Positions 20,966 to 33,626 of a DNA stretch of 64,000 nucleotides are shown here, piece after piece. A model generated the notes under the pieces. That model saw only the letters and a program-made list of their open reading frames with translations. It did not search any database and had not been told where the DNA came from. Where the stretch lies: assembly GCF_029867415.1 (NCBI RefSeq), contig NC_081183.1, positions 111,823,061 to 111,887,060 on the forward strand, read 5' to 3'. The position numbers and the translations under genes were made by a program. The stretch comes from Vicia villosa. Lineage: Eukaryota > Streptophyta > Magnoliopsida > Fabales > Fabaceae. The stretch's first letter is position 1; every line of letters begins with the position of its first letter.

Positions 20966-22589
20966 TGTAATACGGTGAACTGACTTTTATAATCGAAATG
21001 TGCGGTTGTGCAAGAGTCGCCACCGACTTTTATTTTATCCAAATATCGGAAAGGCTAAAAGAAACAGGAAAACACCTTTTAAAAAGATTTGAGTTCGGGG
21101 GGTAATTATGCAAAGGGAAGGTTTAAAAAGCACCCTTTGCATCCATGGTTTTCCATGGGCTCTTAATTGCTTTGCTCTTTTTTGTTTCAGAAATGTAGAA
21201 GAAAAAGAATAGGGACTTTAGCTCGTAAATGAGCGTAGCCCTTTTGAAGGTTTATGAGAAAGAATATAAAAAACTTTAGCCAGAGCAAGGCAATTAAAAG
21301 CAATTACCTTAAACTTAGATGATAGGTCTCTTTTAGCCTTTCAGGGGAAAGGGTCTATCCTTGCCATAAGAGGGCAGGAAGCCTTTCATTTGGAGGTTGA
21401 AGGGTCGTCGAAACATCCTTTGCCATAAGACTGTCCCATGCCAAAGAAGGGCAGGTAGTCTAAGGTAAGGATCAGAATAAGCCTTATTCGTAGGCAACCA
21501 GAGGATACCTCAGCCTTTTTCGTAGGCAACTTCCGAGGGTCGAGGTCATATTTGTGTATCGAAGGCAGCATCATTTAGGGTCGCATGACCTTTATTTATC
21601 GAGGCAGCATGGCTGAGGTATCCTCGTATTCGAGGGACATGGCTCATTCTGCAAAAAACACAAAGGCAACAGGCAACAAGGCAACAGGCAACAAGGCAAC
21701 AGAGAGGTTACCCCAAAAGAGTGCGTGTGTGCAACAATCATGTGGTTCAATTCAGTTATTTATCTTATAATTAGTGACTCTAATCCAGTTTAAATTTGCA
21801 CTCCCTAAATTACTAACCACGCAGTATATAAAGCAATAAAGGGGAAGGGAAATTGAAACCAGCGGATCCCCAAAAGGGTTTGACACAAGTAATAATAAAA
21901 GAAAACAAAAAATATTTAGGGTTTAGGGTTACCCATGGCGTAGCTTTGGCATTCGACAAACCCTGAAAAGGTGGGAAAAATGGCAAACAAAAGAGGGTGA
22001 GTGCATTATCAGGTTCGGAGGCAAACTTTATTAACTCTTAAAAAACAAAAGAATAAAGAAATTAAAAGTAAATGAATGAAGAGTACTTAGCTTGGCATTG
22101 GCCCTGACAGGGTTGGTGGGCAAAGGTTTGCCTGAAGCATTGACTCTGACCATTAAGAACTGAAAGAAGAAACATCAAGGCGTGAGTGTATAGGCAGTTC
22201 ATTGTCATTAAAAATAAATCCTAATTAAATAAAAGGCAGGAAAATATTTAAATAATTAAAGACTAAAACTTAGCTTTTGAATTCGACGTGGCGCGTTATC
22301 GGGAGAAACCCTGTTGGTAACCCTGAAAAAGGCATGAAAGGCACAAAGAAATATCTTCAGTGTATGGATGAACTAAAGATAAACTCGCAAACCCTGATTA
22401 GGGTACCAATTAACCATGGTTAATAAAATAAATTACTAATTGAAATAATGCCAATGTTAAATTACTAATTGAAATAATGCCAAAGTTAACGGAGAAAAAT
22501 CGAGATTTCGAATCAATATATCGACTAAATAAATATTGGATGTAATCCTAATTATTTACTTGGTAAAAAAGTCTATTTGAAAATAATAT

Positions 22590-22622
<33 letters not shown>

Positions 22623-24491
22623 CAATTATGAATAAAATCATGAAAACTCGAATTTTTGATAAAACAAATAATTATGATTTGTTACAACAAAAATAACTTG
22701 TTAAGATAAAAGTATAAGAATAATTATGATAGAAACAGAATAAAATAAGAAAATAGAATGTAATGAAAATAAATAATAAAACAAATTAGAGAAACTCAGC
22801 TTTGATTCCATGTGGTATGCTGATGTAGGTGCATGATGGACTGGCGCATTCATGATCCTTGGATCAGCGTTGATGGAGATCTGATGGCCAGAAGGCGGTG
22901 GCGCATGGTACCCTTTCATGAGGGTTGCGTACAGAATCCTGGGTTTGGTGTTATGTAAAAAATATGGCTGGAGCGGGGGTTCGAACCCCCAATCTAGGCC
23001 TCATACGCATACCTCCCTCGCCAACTGCGCCATTCTTCTATACTGTATATAGGATGAACAACAAATATAATATATTCTAATTAGTTACCCAGAAAATAAT
23101 AAAAAAAAGAACACGCGTGCTTTAGTGTCTTCTTCTTCGTTGGGCTTTCTTGAAAAAACAGAGATACCTAAGGCAACAGTTTTATATCGTGGCCATAGAC
23201 ATTAATCTCCAAAACTTGCAAACGAACATCAAAAAATACCAAATAATAGCATGAATCAATTGTATATAACCTTACGAACCCAATGAAGTCATTAATTCGG
23301 GCTGAAATTATCTAGAACCCTTATTCCCCAAAATCCCAATCTCGAACCCTAACCATGGCAGCCATTGATTTCTGTACTAGAATTTGCAATTGACGATTCA
23401 AACACCATCGGAATAATCATAGGAATATGTATGTATGCTTAAATAACATTAAAAATGGCGTAATTTAACGAATATGGCCAAAGCATAATCAAGCAAACTG
23501 TGACTGATATGGTATTGATTCCTTGCGTTCAGATTGATGGTGACAGTATAATTACGTCCAGAATTATCCAAGGGATTGATTGTGATGCTTTGTTGTATCT
23601 GAATCGCCCTAGAACTTCTTCTACTACCTCACTTTGTTTCACGTTTTTTCTCTTCTTGAACACGGTTCTGTCGACAGCAAAAATCCTCCCCTTTGGCTTG
23701 AGCATGTTATGGTTATATAGTGCAATGAATTAGGTTAACAAGAATGAATCAGATCTTTGTCATTATGAAGATTAGAGTGAGAGAGATTCTTGATTGAATT
23801 TTGATTGGAAATTTGCTAAAATTTGCACGAACTCTCTCCAATCAATTCTTTGTACGAGATTCCTAATTTTTTGATGAGATATTGGATCCAATTAGGGACC
23901 ATATATAATCTTTGATTATTTTTAGTATTTTTATTCACTTTAAATTGAATTTAAATGATTAAATTCAAATAAAAATAAATAATAATAATAAAAATAAAAT
24001 AGAAAGGCTTATGGGTTGTGAATGGTCCATGGATCAAGTTTTAAATTAAAGATTTAGGCCCATTTGCAAAAGAAATCATCTTTGGTCCTTATTTGCTTCA
24101 TGCATTTTAACAAGAATTGGTCAACTTCAACAAGTCATAACTCCTTCAATTTTTAAGGTATGAAAAATGTTCTAGGACTTTTTGGAAACCTCAAGATGTC
24201 CTCTACAAGCCACTTTGGAAGCTTTTTTCTATTTAATGAATTTATCTTGATGATATTGGCTTTGACAAAAAACTGCTTTTAGTTGACCTTCAAAAGGGAC
24301 CTATAATGTCTTGATCCATATCTCTTAAATGAAGCATGAGATGCCTTAGAGCCATTGATTCATTGATTTTCCTTCAGAACAACAAAACCCTAGTTCTCTG
24401 AGCCTTGTTTAGGAGAGAGTGTCTTTGAGCTTTGTACCTTGATTTGAATTGGAATAGGAGAAATAGTATGGGCAAATTTTGGGGTATGACA
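20966..24491 (-). repeat. LTR B (central, shared LTR)
   Basis: Serves as 5' LTR of body 1 and 3' LTR of body 2. It resembles LTR A more than LTR C along its whole length. It has nine AAT units near 22590 and five GGCAACA-type units. Private changes include ggttgtgcaag, ctttttcgtag, cttataatt, gcgggggttcg and gaagtcatt. Confidence 0.9.
22966..23041 (-). ncRNA. tRNA-like sequence with A and B boxes (LTR B)
   Basis: Same element as in LTR A, but its T-stem is fully paired here (GGGGG with CCCCC around TTCGAAC), where A and C have one weaker pair. The acceptor strands still do not pair. Confidence 0.55.
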
Positions 24492-24694
24492 GCTGCCCCT
24501 GTTCAATTATCTTAAACCTGAAGATGTAGAGTGGTTTGTATGCCAGTCGGTATCTGAAGGTGGAAGATGATTGAACACTAGAATACCAAGAAATTTGCCC
24601 TATCTGAAGTAGGGACTTTTGTCGGAGATGGGCTTTAAGATGCCATCTAGATGTTGAGACTGAAGTTTTTGGGAAGTAATTGTTTGAATGTTGA

Positions 24695-25257
24695 TCGTAT
24701 AGTAGATGAATTAGATTTTAGGAGAGTTGTTTGCGTCAGCACTGTTCGTAGTAACTGAATTAGACTTTGGAAGATGATCGTGTCTATACCGTTCGTGATG
24801 ATAGAATTAGATCTTTTTGTCGTGTCAGTACCATTCGTAATAACTGAATTAGACTTAGGAAACAGTTGATCGTGTCCACACCGTTCGTGATGATGGAATT
24901 AGATCTCTGAGAGTTGATCGTGTCAGTACCATTCGTAGTAACCGAATTAGATCTTGGAGAGATAATCGTGTCTACATCGTTCGTGATGATAGAATTAGAT
25001 TCTCTTGTCGTGTCAGCACTGTTCGTAGTAACTGAATTAGACTGGGAAGGTCAGTGATCGTGTCTACACCGTTCGTGATGATAGAATTAGATCTCTGAGA
25101 GTTGACCGTGTCAGTACCGTTCGTAGTAACTGAATTAGATCTTGGAAAGGTGATCGTGTAATTACCGTTCGTGGTAAATGAATTAGATCTTCGAGCGTTG
25201 ACCGTGTCAGTACCATTCGTAGTAGCTGAATTAGATCTTGGAAATTTGGAGATTTTG
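24695..25257. repeat. ~50 bp tandem array with two alternating unit types (body 2)
   Basis: The copy number and unit order equal those of 15880-16440, with a few substitutions. Identical unit order means the array has not expanded or contracted since the two bodies separated. Confidence 0.85.
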
Positions 25258-27403
25258 TTCATTTGTCGGTACCTGTATCCTGCAATAGGTATAGTTATGC
25301 AATGTCATGATGCATGTATTATGTAATGAGTCCCTCAAAATAAATGAGAAACTTTGTATGTTATGGATGAATTCATTACGAGGTAATGTATGCAATGTAT
25401 GAATACGTTTATGACATATGATATGTGATTTATATAGTCTTGATTGAGAAAATAAATCTCTATGTCCTTGTGATTTTGATGTCTGATCTTATTTGAAAAT
25501 GCTCAGCTGGGGGTTTATAATTTCTGCTTGGGGATGATCAGTAACTTGATGTTCCCTGATTGGGGGTGAAAGATATTAGTAATCCATGTTGGAGAAGAGC
25601 AAAGTGTTGGAGAAACGGTAGTGTTGAAGATGTAAACTCTGTTGGGGAGCCACGTCTTTGTCGGGACGAGAGTATTTGAAGGTATCTTCTTGAAGATTTC
25701 TCTGTGGGGATATGATCTTGAAAAATCATCTTTATGGGAAGACGTGGGTTTCTTGAACATTGCCCCCGGTATTATAGTAATTACCATTCCTGGATTTGTA
25801 TTGATTGGAAAACACCAATAAATATTGATCGAAGCATTGAACATGCCTTGTGTACTTTGCCCCCAGCTAGTAGGAACTTGAAGAGATTCACCTCGCGAGG
25901 ACTTTATGAAGTGTATATTGTAAGTGACATGCCCCTAGTAATCGTACACTTAGGATGATGCCCCTGACTGTTTGGCTTTTTGAGAGATTCTTGGAATCTT
26001 GACTTGATTGCCCCAGATTGATTGGGAAAAACGTGTCATGCCCCTTGTATACGTAAGAGACATTGCTTCTGAAGTGATTTTGTCTGTCGGGATAACTTTT
26101 AGTCATTAGTTGTACCCTGTGCAAATTCTTTCTGTTGCTAATATTTGAAATTATGTAGCAGAATATGTTTAATAATGAATTCATGAGATGCAATGCATAC
26201 GTCTGTCTTGAGTTTTTGAAAAACATTAAAACAGGAGGTGTAAAAGTGTGATATTTGTAAAAACATGCTATTTTTGTATAAGCGAGATATCGACTCAGCA
26301 TTTTAGTAAACCTTAAGGAGTCGGGATACCTTTTTGGTGACAGTATGCTTCCGAACTAACCATGCTTCAATTAGGACTTTCAAGGGTTGTAACGTGGCTT
26401 GGTTCACGGTTTAAGAAACAAAGGATAAAGGCTCAAAATTTGATTGTACCCACCCCTCTTCGTGATGATCTTCAGTCCTAAGCTCAGTTAATTCAACTTA
26501 TGCATTCAGGTTCTAAGAGACTTTTGGATTTGCACATTTGATAATGATGATGGTTCCCAAGCAAAGAGAACTTTTAAGATGGCAGTCACTTCTTCCTTTT
26601 GGTATTCACAACATTGTGTTGTTCAGGAATTTATTGAATTCTCTTCTTTCATCTTTTTGATATCCCTAACTTTTGCCTGAACTGTTTATTTTGAGCTTAT
26701 AGTCAGCGGGATGCCTTGATTTTTGCCTAAGTCATCTTTTGATTTTTGACTTAGCAGGCTTCTCTTTGTATGTATGTTTTTTCATTCATTTTTTTTGAAA
26801 GATATTGACTGCCTTGCTTAATGATTGATGAACCATCATTGGCTTTTGATTGACATCTCCAACACTTCTTTGATGTGTGCGGATGAACGCTTGTGATTGA
26901 AACCTTTGTTGAAAAGTGTACTGAATGATTCCCTTAAAATAGAATGCACAGCCAAATTAACTGAGAACTATCCTGCCCTAGGTTATGATCAAGGGTTTTA
27001 ATTTGTTCAAGAAAGAAAACTTCTACTCCTTAGGCTCAAAGGGGTTGACGAGGGATTAACATCCTTATATCTCCACTGTTTAGGAATTAAAACAATGCCT
27101 GTACAACGTCAGCATAGTCTGTTCAAAAGCATACTGTATGAGGTTACGGTATCATTTTCGTCATCCTCCCTTAAAAGGCTTACAACTTAGCAGGAGTTGA
27201 ATATCACAAAACACATGCAAAGTAAAGACATAATTTAAAATGAGTGATAGCGAAATAATTAATTCAAGACAAGCATATGCAATGCACTGATGGTGATTAT
27301 TAAAACAGATAATGTCTATCATAATTCGAATGTTTAAACAAACAGGAAAGAAATTGCAAATGAAAGTAAATCTAATGATCTAAAAAGTTCATCCTTCTAA
27401 ACA

Positions 27404-28576
27404 TTAATCAATCTTGTCGTGACTAGGAATGGGAGTGGTGATCACCACAGGAGTCTTGGGATGATTGAATTCAATTTCACCAGCATCGATCATGTCTTGA
27501 ATCTTGTTCTTCAATGGCCAACAATCATTTGTATCATGTCCAGGGCTATTGGAATGGTATACGCACCTCGCATTGGGCTTATAGCTAGGAGCGGAAGTGT
27601 TGGGCTTTGCAGGAGGATCCCTCACAGTAATCAAGTTTGCTTTCAACAAATATTGTAATGCCTGAGCCAGTGACATGTTGATCTTCGTGAACTGACGCTT
27701 AGGTGCATCTGACTTGCGTCTTTGTTGTGGAACTGGTGTAGAGATCAGAGTTGTCCCCACAGATTGGTTGGGTTCATTGTGACCTTTCCGATTGTTCCCA
27801 GCATTAGCCATATGAGGTTCCTCAGGTGAGTTGAAATCAATGATCTTATCATCAATGAGGTCTTGGATCTTATTCTTCAATAGCCAGCAATCGTTAGTGT
27901 CATGTCCGATGCTGTCGGAGTGGTAAGCACATCTTGCATTAGGATTATACTGATGAGACAAAGTGTTAGGATTCCGAGGAGGATCCCTCAAAGTCATTAG
28001 CCCTTTCTTCAGCATCTGTTGCAACGCTTCAGCCAAAGTCATGTTGATCCTTGTGAATTGTCTTTTAGGCGCGTTATGCTTACGTTGTGGTTGTGATGCT
28101 GATGTGGAGATCAGAGCTCCCCCAACTTGTTGGTTACGCATAGTATTAGCCATGTAAGGCCCCTTAATTGAATTGAAGTCAATGATCTTGTCGTCAATTA
28201 AGTCTTGGATCTTATGCTTCAATGGTCCACAATCCTCTGTGTCATGGCCAGGACTATTTGAATGATAAGCACATCTCGCATGGTACTTATACCCAGGAGC
28301 AGGATTTGTAGGAATTGAATATAAAGGTAATAAGGTTATCAAGTTCTGGTCGAGCAGTTGTTGCAGAACTTGATACATCGGTATGTGCAACGGAGTGAAT
28401 GATCGCTTGGGTTTGGATTTCCATTTACCTTGACCATCTTGTTGCCTACGTTGATCCTTCTCCTTCTCGATCAGAAGTGCCTTTAGTTCTTCTTGCCCCT
28501 TGGCCAAGTTAAAGATCATCTCTTGGAATTGGTTGTTCTGAGCTTGGAGATTTTTGACAGATTGTTCAAGGTCCAT
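27404..28576 (-). CDS. Gag-like protein with three tandem CHHC modules (body 2)
   Basis: The same 390-residue product (preferred start 28576; frame open from 28777), differing from body 1 at a few residues. In this copy all three C-x2-H-x5-H-x4-C clusters are complete, since module 1 has Cys where body 1 has Tyr, and GPLK where body 1 has EPLK. Other changes are KPKRSF for KPMRSF and SPEEPH for SLEEPH. The intact frame argues that body 2 is nearer the ancestral state. Confidence 0.77.
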   Translation of the reverse strand: MDLEQSVKNLQAQNNQFQEMIFNLAKGQEELKALLIEKEKDQRRQQDGQGKWKSKPKRSFTPLHIPMYQVLQQLLDQNLITLLPLYSIPTNPAPGYKYHARCAYHSNSPGHDTEDCGPLKHKIQDLIDDKIIDFNSIKGPYMANTMRNQQVGGALISTSASQPQRKHNAPKRQFTRINMTLAEALQQMLKKGLMTLRDPPRNPNTLSHQYNPNARCAYHSDSIGHDTNDCWLLKNKIQDLIDDKIIDFNSPEEPHMANAGNNRKGHNEPNQSVGTTLISTPVPQQRRKSDAPKRQFTKINMSLAQALQYLLKANLITVRDPPAKPNTSAPSYKPNARCVYHSNSPGHDTNDCWPLKNKIQDMIDAGEIEFNHPKTPVVITTPIPSHDKID

Positions 28577-29757
28577 GATGCTGAAATAAACAGCGAGGGA
28601 GGATGAGAGACCTATTGTAAGAAACCTATTATGCGATGTTATGAATGCAAATGCAATATTTTCAAGGATCTTTAGGAATTTAGTTAGCAACTTTAGAAAA
28701 TGATTTGGTTGCGTCTTTGCCTGAAGAACTCCGACTTTCGTCATGGAACATCTTTCTTTGAGAATCAAGCTCACCATATCGAGTGGGTCATCGCCTCTGA
28801 TTCGAGATCCTTCTAAATTTGAAAGTATATGGCTAGAGGAAAGTAAATCCTCTTACCCCTAGATAAGTATTGTGTCTTTGAATTAGAAGGTATGTGGCTA
28901 GAGGAAAATAAATCCTCTTGCCCCTTGATTAGGACATCAACCTTTGATAGAGGTACCTGAAATTGTGCGCCCTAAATCCCTAAGATCCTTGAAAGGGTTA
29001 GTTAAATCATGTTATGCTTATGATGTCATGATGTCATGATGTTATGCGAATGAAGTTCATTTGGCATAGTGTGAGATAGTAAGGACAAACAAGTCCTTTT
29101 AACAAAACCTGCAAGGAAATGAAGGTTAGTAGTAAACACAATAAGTCACACAAGTCACGCAAGTCACACAAGTCACACAATTTTTGGCTTAAGGCTTGCA
29201 TGGAGTCTGATCAGGTGTCCTTTCCAAGGGTGTTTCTATGGATAAGGAGATTTCAGCAACGGGTTCTACAAGTTATCCAGAATTGTCAGCCCTTCTAAAG
29301 CACCCTCGGACATGATGCATTCGCACCATGCAATGATACTTTGAGAAAGAACCTATCTGAATTGTAGCATCGGGTAGCGACTAGTTCTTAACATTTGTCA
29401 AGAGTAGTCCCCCCACTACGTTCCTAAAGGCCAGGATGGGTTAAGGGTAACTAAAGGTCCTTGAGCTCCGGCGCACCCACAGACACATACATAGACCCCC
29501 CTCATTTGAGAAAGGTGTGCATATGCTATGGAGTCCTAACTCAAGTGTGAACTTCATATTGACTCATCTCCCACATATGTGAAAGAGGTCGCCATGACTA
29601 TGCCACTCCTAATCTTAAGTGTACTTGAATCCGGGTGTAGGATTCGTCCTTCAGTTAATTCCCAAAACAGCCCTGAAAAATAAAGCAAGCAAAGCAAACA
29701 ATAGAATACAATTAAGTGATCCTAAACTTTTAAGGTAACCCCTCTTTTATCGAAAAA

Positions 29758-29775
29758 TCCCCAGCAGAGTCGCCA
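29758..29775 (-). other. Primer binding site, tRNA-Arg type (body 2)
   Basis: Identical to the body 1 site and followed by the same GTTC spacer before LTR C. It marks LTR C as the original 5' LTR of the array. Confidence 0.85.
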
Positions 29776-29779
29776 GTTC

Positions 29780-32700
29780 TGTAATACGGTGAACTGACTT
29801 TTATAATCGAAATGTGCGGTTGAGCAAGAGTCGCCAGCGACTTTTATTTTATCCAAATATCGGAAAGGCTAAAAGAAACAGGAAAACACCTTTTAAAAAG
29901 ATTTGAGTTCGGGGGGTAATTATGCAAAGGGAAGGTTTAAAAAGCACCCTTTGCATCCATGGTTTTCCATGGGCTCTTAATTGCTCTGCTCTTTTTTGTT
30001 TCATAAATGTAGAAGAAAAAGAATAGGGACTTTAGCTCGTAAATGAGCGTAGCCCTTTTGAAGGTTTATGAGAAAGAATATAAAAAACTTTAGCCAGAGC
30101 AAGGCAATTAAAAGCAATTACCTTAAACTTAGATGATAGGTCTCTTTTAGCCTTTCAGGGGAAAGGGTCTATCCTTGCCATAAGAGGGCAGGAAGCCTTT
30201 CATTTGGAGGTTGAAGGGTCGTCGAAACATCCTTTGCCATAAGACTGTCCCATGCCATAGAAGGGCAGGTAGTCTAAGGTATGGATCAAAATAAGCCTTA
30301 TTCGTAGGCAACCAGAGGATACCTCAGCCTTTTCCGTAGGCAACTTCCGAGGGTCGAGGTCATATTTGTGTATCGAAGGCAGCATCATTTAGGGTCGCAT
30401 GACCTTTATTTATCGAGGCAGCATGGCTGAGGTATCCTCGTATTCGAGGGACATGGCTCATTCTGCAAAAAAACACAAAGGCAACAGGCAACAAGGCAAC
30501 AGAGAGGTTACCCCAAAAGAGTGCGTGTGTGCAACAATCATGTGGTTCAATTCAGTTATTTATCTTGTAATTAGTGACTCTAATCCAGTTTAAATTTGCA
30601 CTCCCTAAATTACTACCCACGCAGTATATAAAGCAATAAAGGGGAAGGGAAATTGAAACCAGCGGATCCCCAAAAGGGTTTGGCACAAGTAATAATAAAA
30701 GAAAACAAAAAATATTTAGGGTTTAGGGTTACCCATGGCGTAGCTTTGGCATTCGACAAACCCTGAAAAGGTGGGAAAAATGGCAAACAAAAGAGGGTGA
30801 GTGCATTATCAGGTTCGGAGGCAAACTTTATTAACTCTTAAAAAACAAAAGAATAAAGAAATTAAAAGTAAATGAATGAAGAGTACTTAGCTTGGCATTG
30901 GCCCTGACAGGGTTGGTGGGCAAAGGTTTGCCTGAAGCATTGACTCTGACCATTAAGAACTGAAAGAAGAAACATCAAGGCGTGAGTGTATAGGCAGTTC
31001 ATTGTCATTAAAAATAAATCCTAATTAAATAAAAGGCAGGAAAATATTTAAATAATTAAAGACTAAAACTTAGCTTTTGAATTCGACGTGGCGCGTTATC
31101 GGGAGAAACCCTGTTGGTAACCCTGAAAAAGGCATGAAAGGCACAAAGAAATATCTTCAGTGTATGGATGAACTAAAGATAAACTCGCAAACCCTGATTA
31201 GGGTACCAATTAACCATGGTTAATAAAATAAATTACTAATTGAAATAATGCCAATGTTAAATTACTAATTGAAATAATGCCAAAGTTAACGGAGAAAAAT
31301 CGAGATTTCGAATCAATATATCGACTAAATAAATATTGGATGTAATCCTAATTATTTACTTGGTAACAAAGTCTATTTGAAAATAATATTGAATAATAAT
31401 AATAATAATAAAAAAACAATTATGAATAAAATCAGGAAAACTCGAATTTTTGATAAAACAAATAATTATGATTTGTTACAACAAAAATAACTTGTTAAGA
31501 TAAAAGTATAAGAATAATTATGATAGAAACAGAATAAAATAAGAAAATAGAATGTAATGAAAATAAATAATAAAACAAATTAGAGAAACTCAGCTTTGAT
31601 TCCATGTGGTATGCTGATGTAAGTGCATGATGGACTGGCGCATTCATGATCCTTGGATCAGCGTTGATGGAGATCTGATGGCCAGAAGGCGGTGGCGCAT
31701 GGTACCCTTTCATGAGGGTTGCGTACAGAATCCTGGGTTTGGTGTTATGTAAAAAATATGGCTGGAGCGAGGGTTCGAACCCCCAATCTAGGCCTCATAC
31801 GCATACCTCCCTCGCCAACTGCGCCATTCTTCTATACTGTATATAGGATGAACAACAAATATAATATATTCTAATTAGTTACCCAGAAAATAATAAAAAA
31901 AAGAACACGCGTGCTTTAGTGTCTTCTTCTTCGTTGGGCTTTCTTGAAAAAACAGAGATACCTAAGGCAACAGTTTTATATCGTGGCCATAGACATTAAT
32001 CTCCAAAACTTGCAAACGAACATCAAAAAATACCAAATAATAGCATGAATCAATTGTATATAACCTTACGAACCCAATGAAATCATTAATTCGGGCTGAA
32101 ATTATCTAGAACCCTTATTCCCCAAAATCCCAATCTCGAACCCTAACCATGGCAGCCATTGATTTCTGTACTAGAATTTGCAATTGACGATTCAAACACC
32201 ATCGGAATAATCATAGGAATATGTATGTATGCTTAAATAACATTAAAAATGGCGTAATTTAACGAATATGGCCAAAGCATAATCAAGCAAACTGTGACTG
32301 ATATGGTATTGATTCCTTGCGTTCAGATTGATGGTGACAGTATAATTACGTCCAGAATTATCCAAGGGATTGATTGTGATTCTTTGTTGTATCTGAATCG
32401 CCCTAGAACTTCTTCTACTACCTCACTTTGTTTCACGTTTTTTCTCTTCTTGAATACGGTTCTGTCGACAGCAAAAATCCTCCCCTTTGGCTTGAGCATG
32501 TTATGGTTATATAGTGCAATGAATTAGGTTAACAAGAATGAATCAGATCTTTGTCATTATGAAGATTAGAGTGAGAGAGATTCTTGATTGAATTTTGATT
32601 GGAAATTTGCTAAAATTTGCACGAACTCTCTCCAATCAATTCTTTGTACAAGATTCCTAATTTTTTGATGAGATATTGGATCCAATTAGGGACCATATAT

Positions 32701-33284
32701 AATCTTTGATTATTTTTAGTATTTTATTCACTTTAAATTGAATTTAAATGATTAAATTCAAATAAAAATAAATAATAATAATAAAAATAAAATAGAAAGG
32801 ATTATGGGTTGTGAATGGTCCATGGATCAAGTTTTAAATTAAAGATTTAGGCCCATTTGCAAAAGAAATCATCTTTGGTCCTTATTTGCTTCATGCATTT
32901 TAACAAGAATTGGTCAACTTCAACAAGTCATAACTCCTTCAATTTTTAAGGTATGAAAAATGTTCTAGGACTTTTTGGAAACCTCAAGATGTCCTCTACA
33001 AGCCACTTTGGAAGCTTTTTTCTATTTAATGAATTTATCTTGATGATATTGGCTTTGACAAAAAACTGCTTTTAGTTGACCTTCAAAAGGGACCTATAAT
33101 GTCTTGATCCATATCTCTTAAATGAAGCATGAGATGCCTTAGAGCCATTGATTCATTGATTTTCCTTCAGAACAACAAAACCCTAGTTCTCTGAGCCTTG
33201 TTTAGGAGAGAGTGTCTTTGAGCTTTGTACCTTGATTTGAATTGGAATAGGAGAAATAGTATGGGCAAATTTTGGGGTATGACA
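29780..33284 (-). repeat. LTR C (outer 5' LTR)
   Basis: The most divergent of the three. Six AAT units near 31390 and three GGCAACA-type units make it shorter (3505 bp). About 17 private substitutions were noticed, including gccagcgac, cataaatg, tgctctgctc, tgccatagaag, tactacccacg, tttggcac, ggtaacaaag and gtgattcttt. Confidence 0.9.
31757..31832 (-). ncRNA. tRNA-like sequence with A and B boxes (LTR C)
   Basis: Third copy of the tRNA-like segment, with the same A box (TGGCGCAGTTGG) and B box (GGTTCGAAC) as in LTR A. Confidence 0.55.
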
Positions 33285-33289
33285 ATTAT
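33285..33289. repeat. Target site duplication ATTAT (right)
   Basis: Follows the final TGACA of LTR C and pairs with 12143-12147. Confidence 0.85.
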
Positions 33290-33626
33290 GCTTTGAGATC
33301 AAATCAGAAACTAGGGTTTGAAAACATATGCAACGAAAGAGATGCGCAAAAGAGAGAGAGAAAAGAAATGAATATGAAGCGGGTTGTTTAAACAATTTGT
33401 AAAGAAAAAGAGATAAAAGAAACTGTTTAAAAAAAATCAATATGTATTAAATGAGAAATGACGTTAGGAGAGAGAGAACGTGGTAAATGAAATGATTTAA
33501 CACAGTTACCTAGGTCGGCGTCTTTTCAACTGCACGCTTTGTACCAACCGTACAGACACGTGTTCATCATCAGAAAGTAGATGACAACTGTATCTTTCTG
33601 AAAGATTTTACGCCTTCAGATTCTGA
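33290..33626 (-). other. SIRE spacer between truncated pol and env-like ORF
   Basis: Belongs to the SIRE element. It includes a purine-rich stretch (33335-33480). No RT or RNase H coding sequence is present where it would be expected, so the region that encodes them has been deleted from this copy. No frame of note was found. Confidence 0.6.

Larger units (their letters stand above)
24492..29779 (-). mobile_element. Internal body 2 of the Ogre-like array
   Basis: Same layout as body 1: PPT 24492-24504, tandem array, gag-like ORF, leader, primer site 29758-29775. I noticed roughly twenty differences from body 1 over 5.29 kb. Among them are ctatctgaagtaggg, gtttgcgtc, gtaattaccg and an 8 versus 12 T run near 26790. 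No replication enzymes are encoded. Confidence 0.88.
12148..33284 (-). mobile_element. Three-LTR, two-body Ogre-like retrotransposon array (21.1 kb)
   Basis: Order on the plus strand: LTR A 12148-15675 (3528 bp), body 1 15676-20965 (5290 bp), LTR B 20966-24491 (3526 bp), body 2 24492-29779 (5288 bp), LTR C 29780-33284 (3505 bp). Each LTR begins TGTCATACCCC and ends GTATTACA on the minus strand. Primer sites matching the 3' end of tRNA-Arg follow LTR B and LTR C, and a polypurine stretch precedes LTR A and LTR B. The tRNA-Arg primer, long LTRs and gag resemblance point to the Ogre group of Ty3/Gypsy. Neither body has protease, reverse transcriptase or integrase, so the element is non-autonomous. 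Insertion is in the SIRE element, just upstream of its env-like ORF. Confidence 0.9.

Noticed and set aside
12148..33284. Three independent nested insertions as the explanation for the three LTRs
   Set aside because: Each internal junction has a primer site or polypurine tract in the right place and no target duplication at inner borders; only the outer ends share ATTAT.
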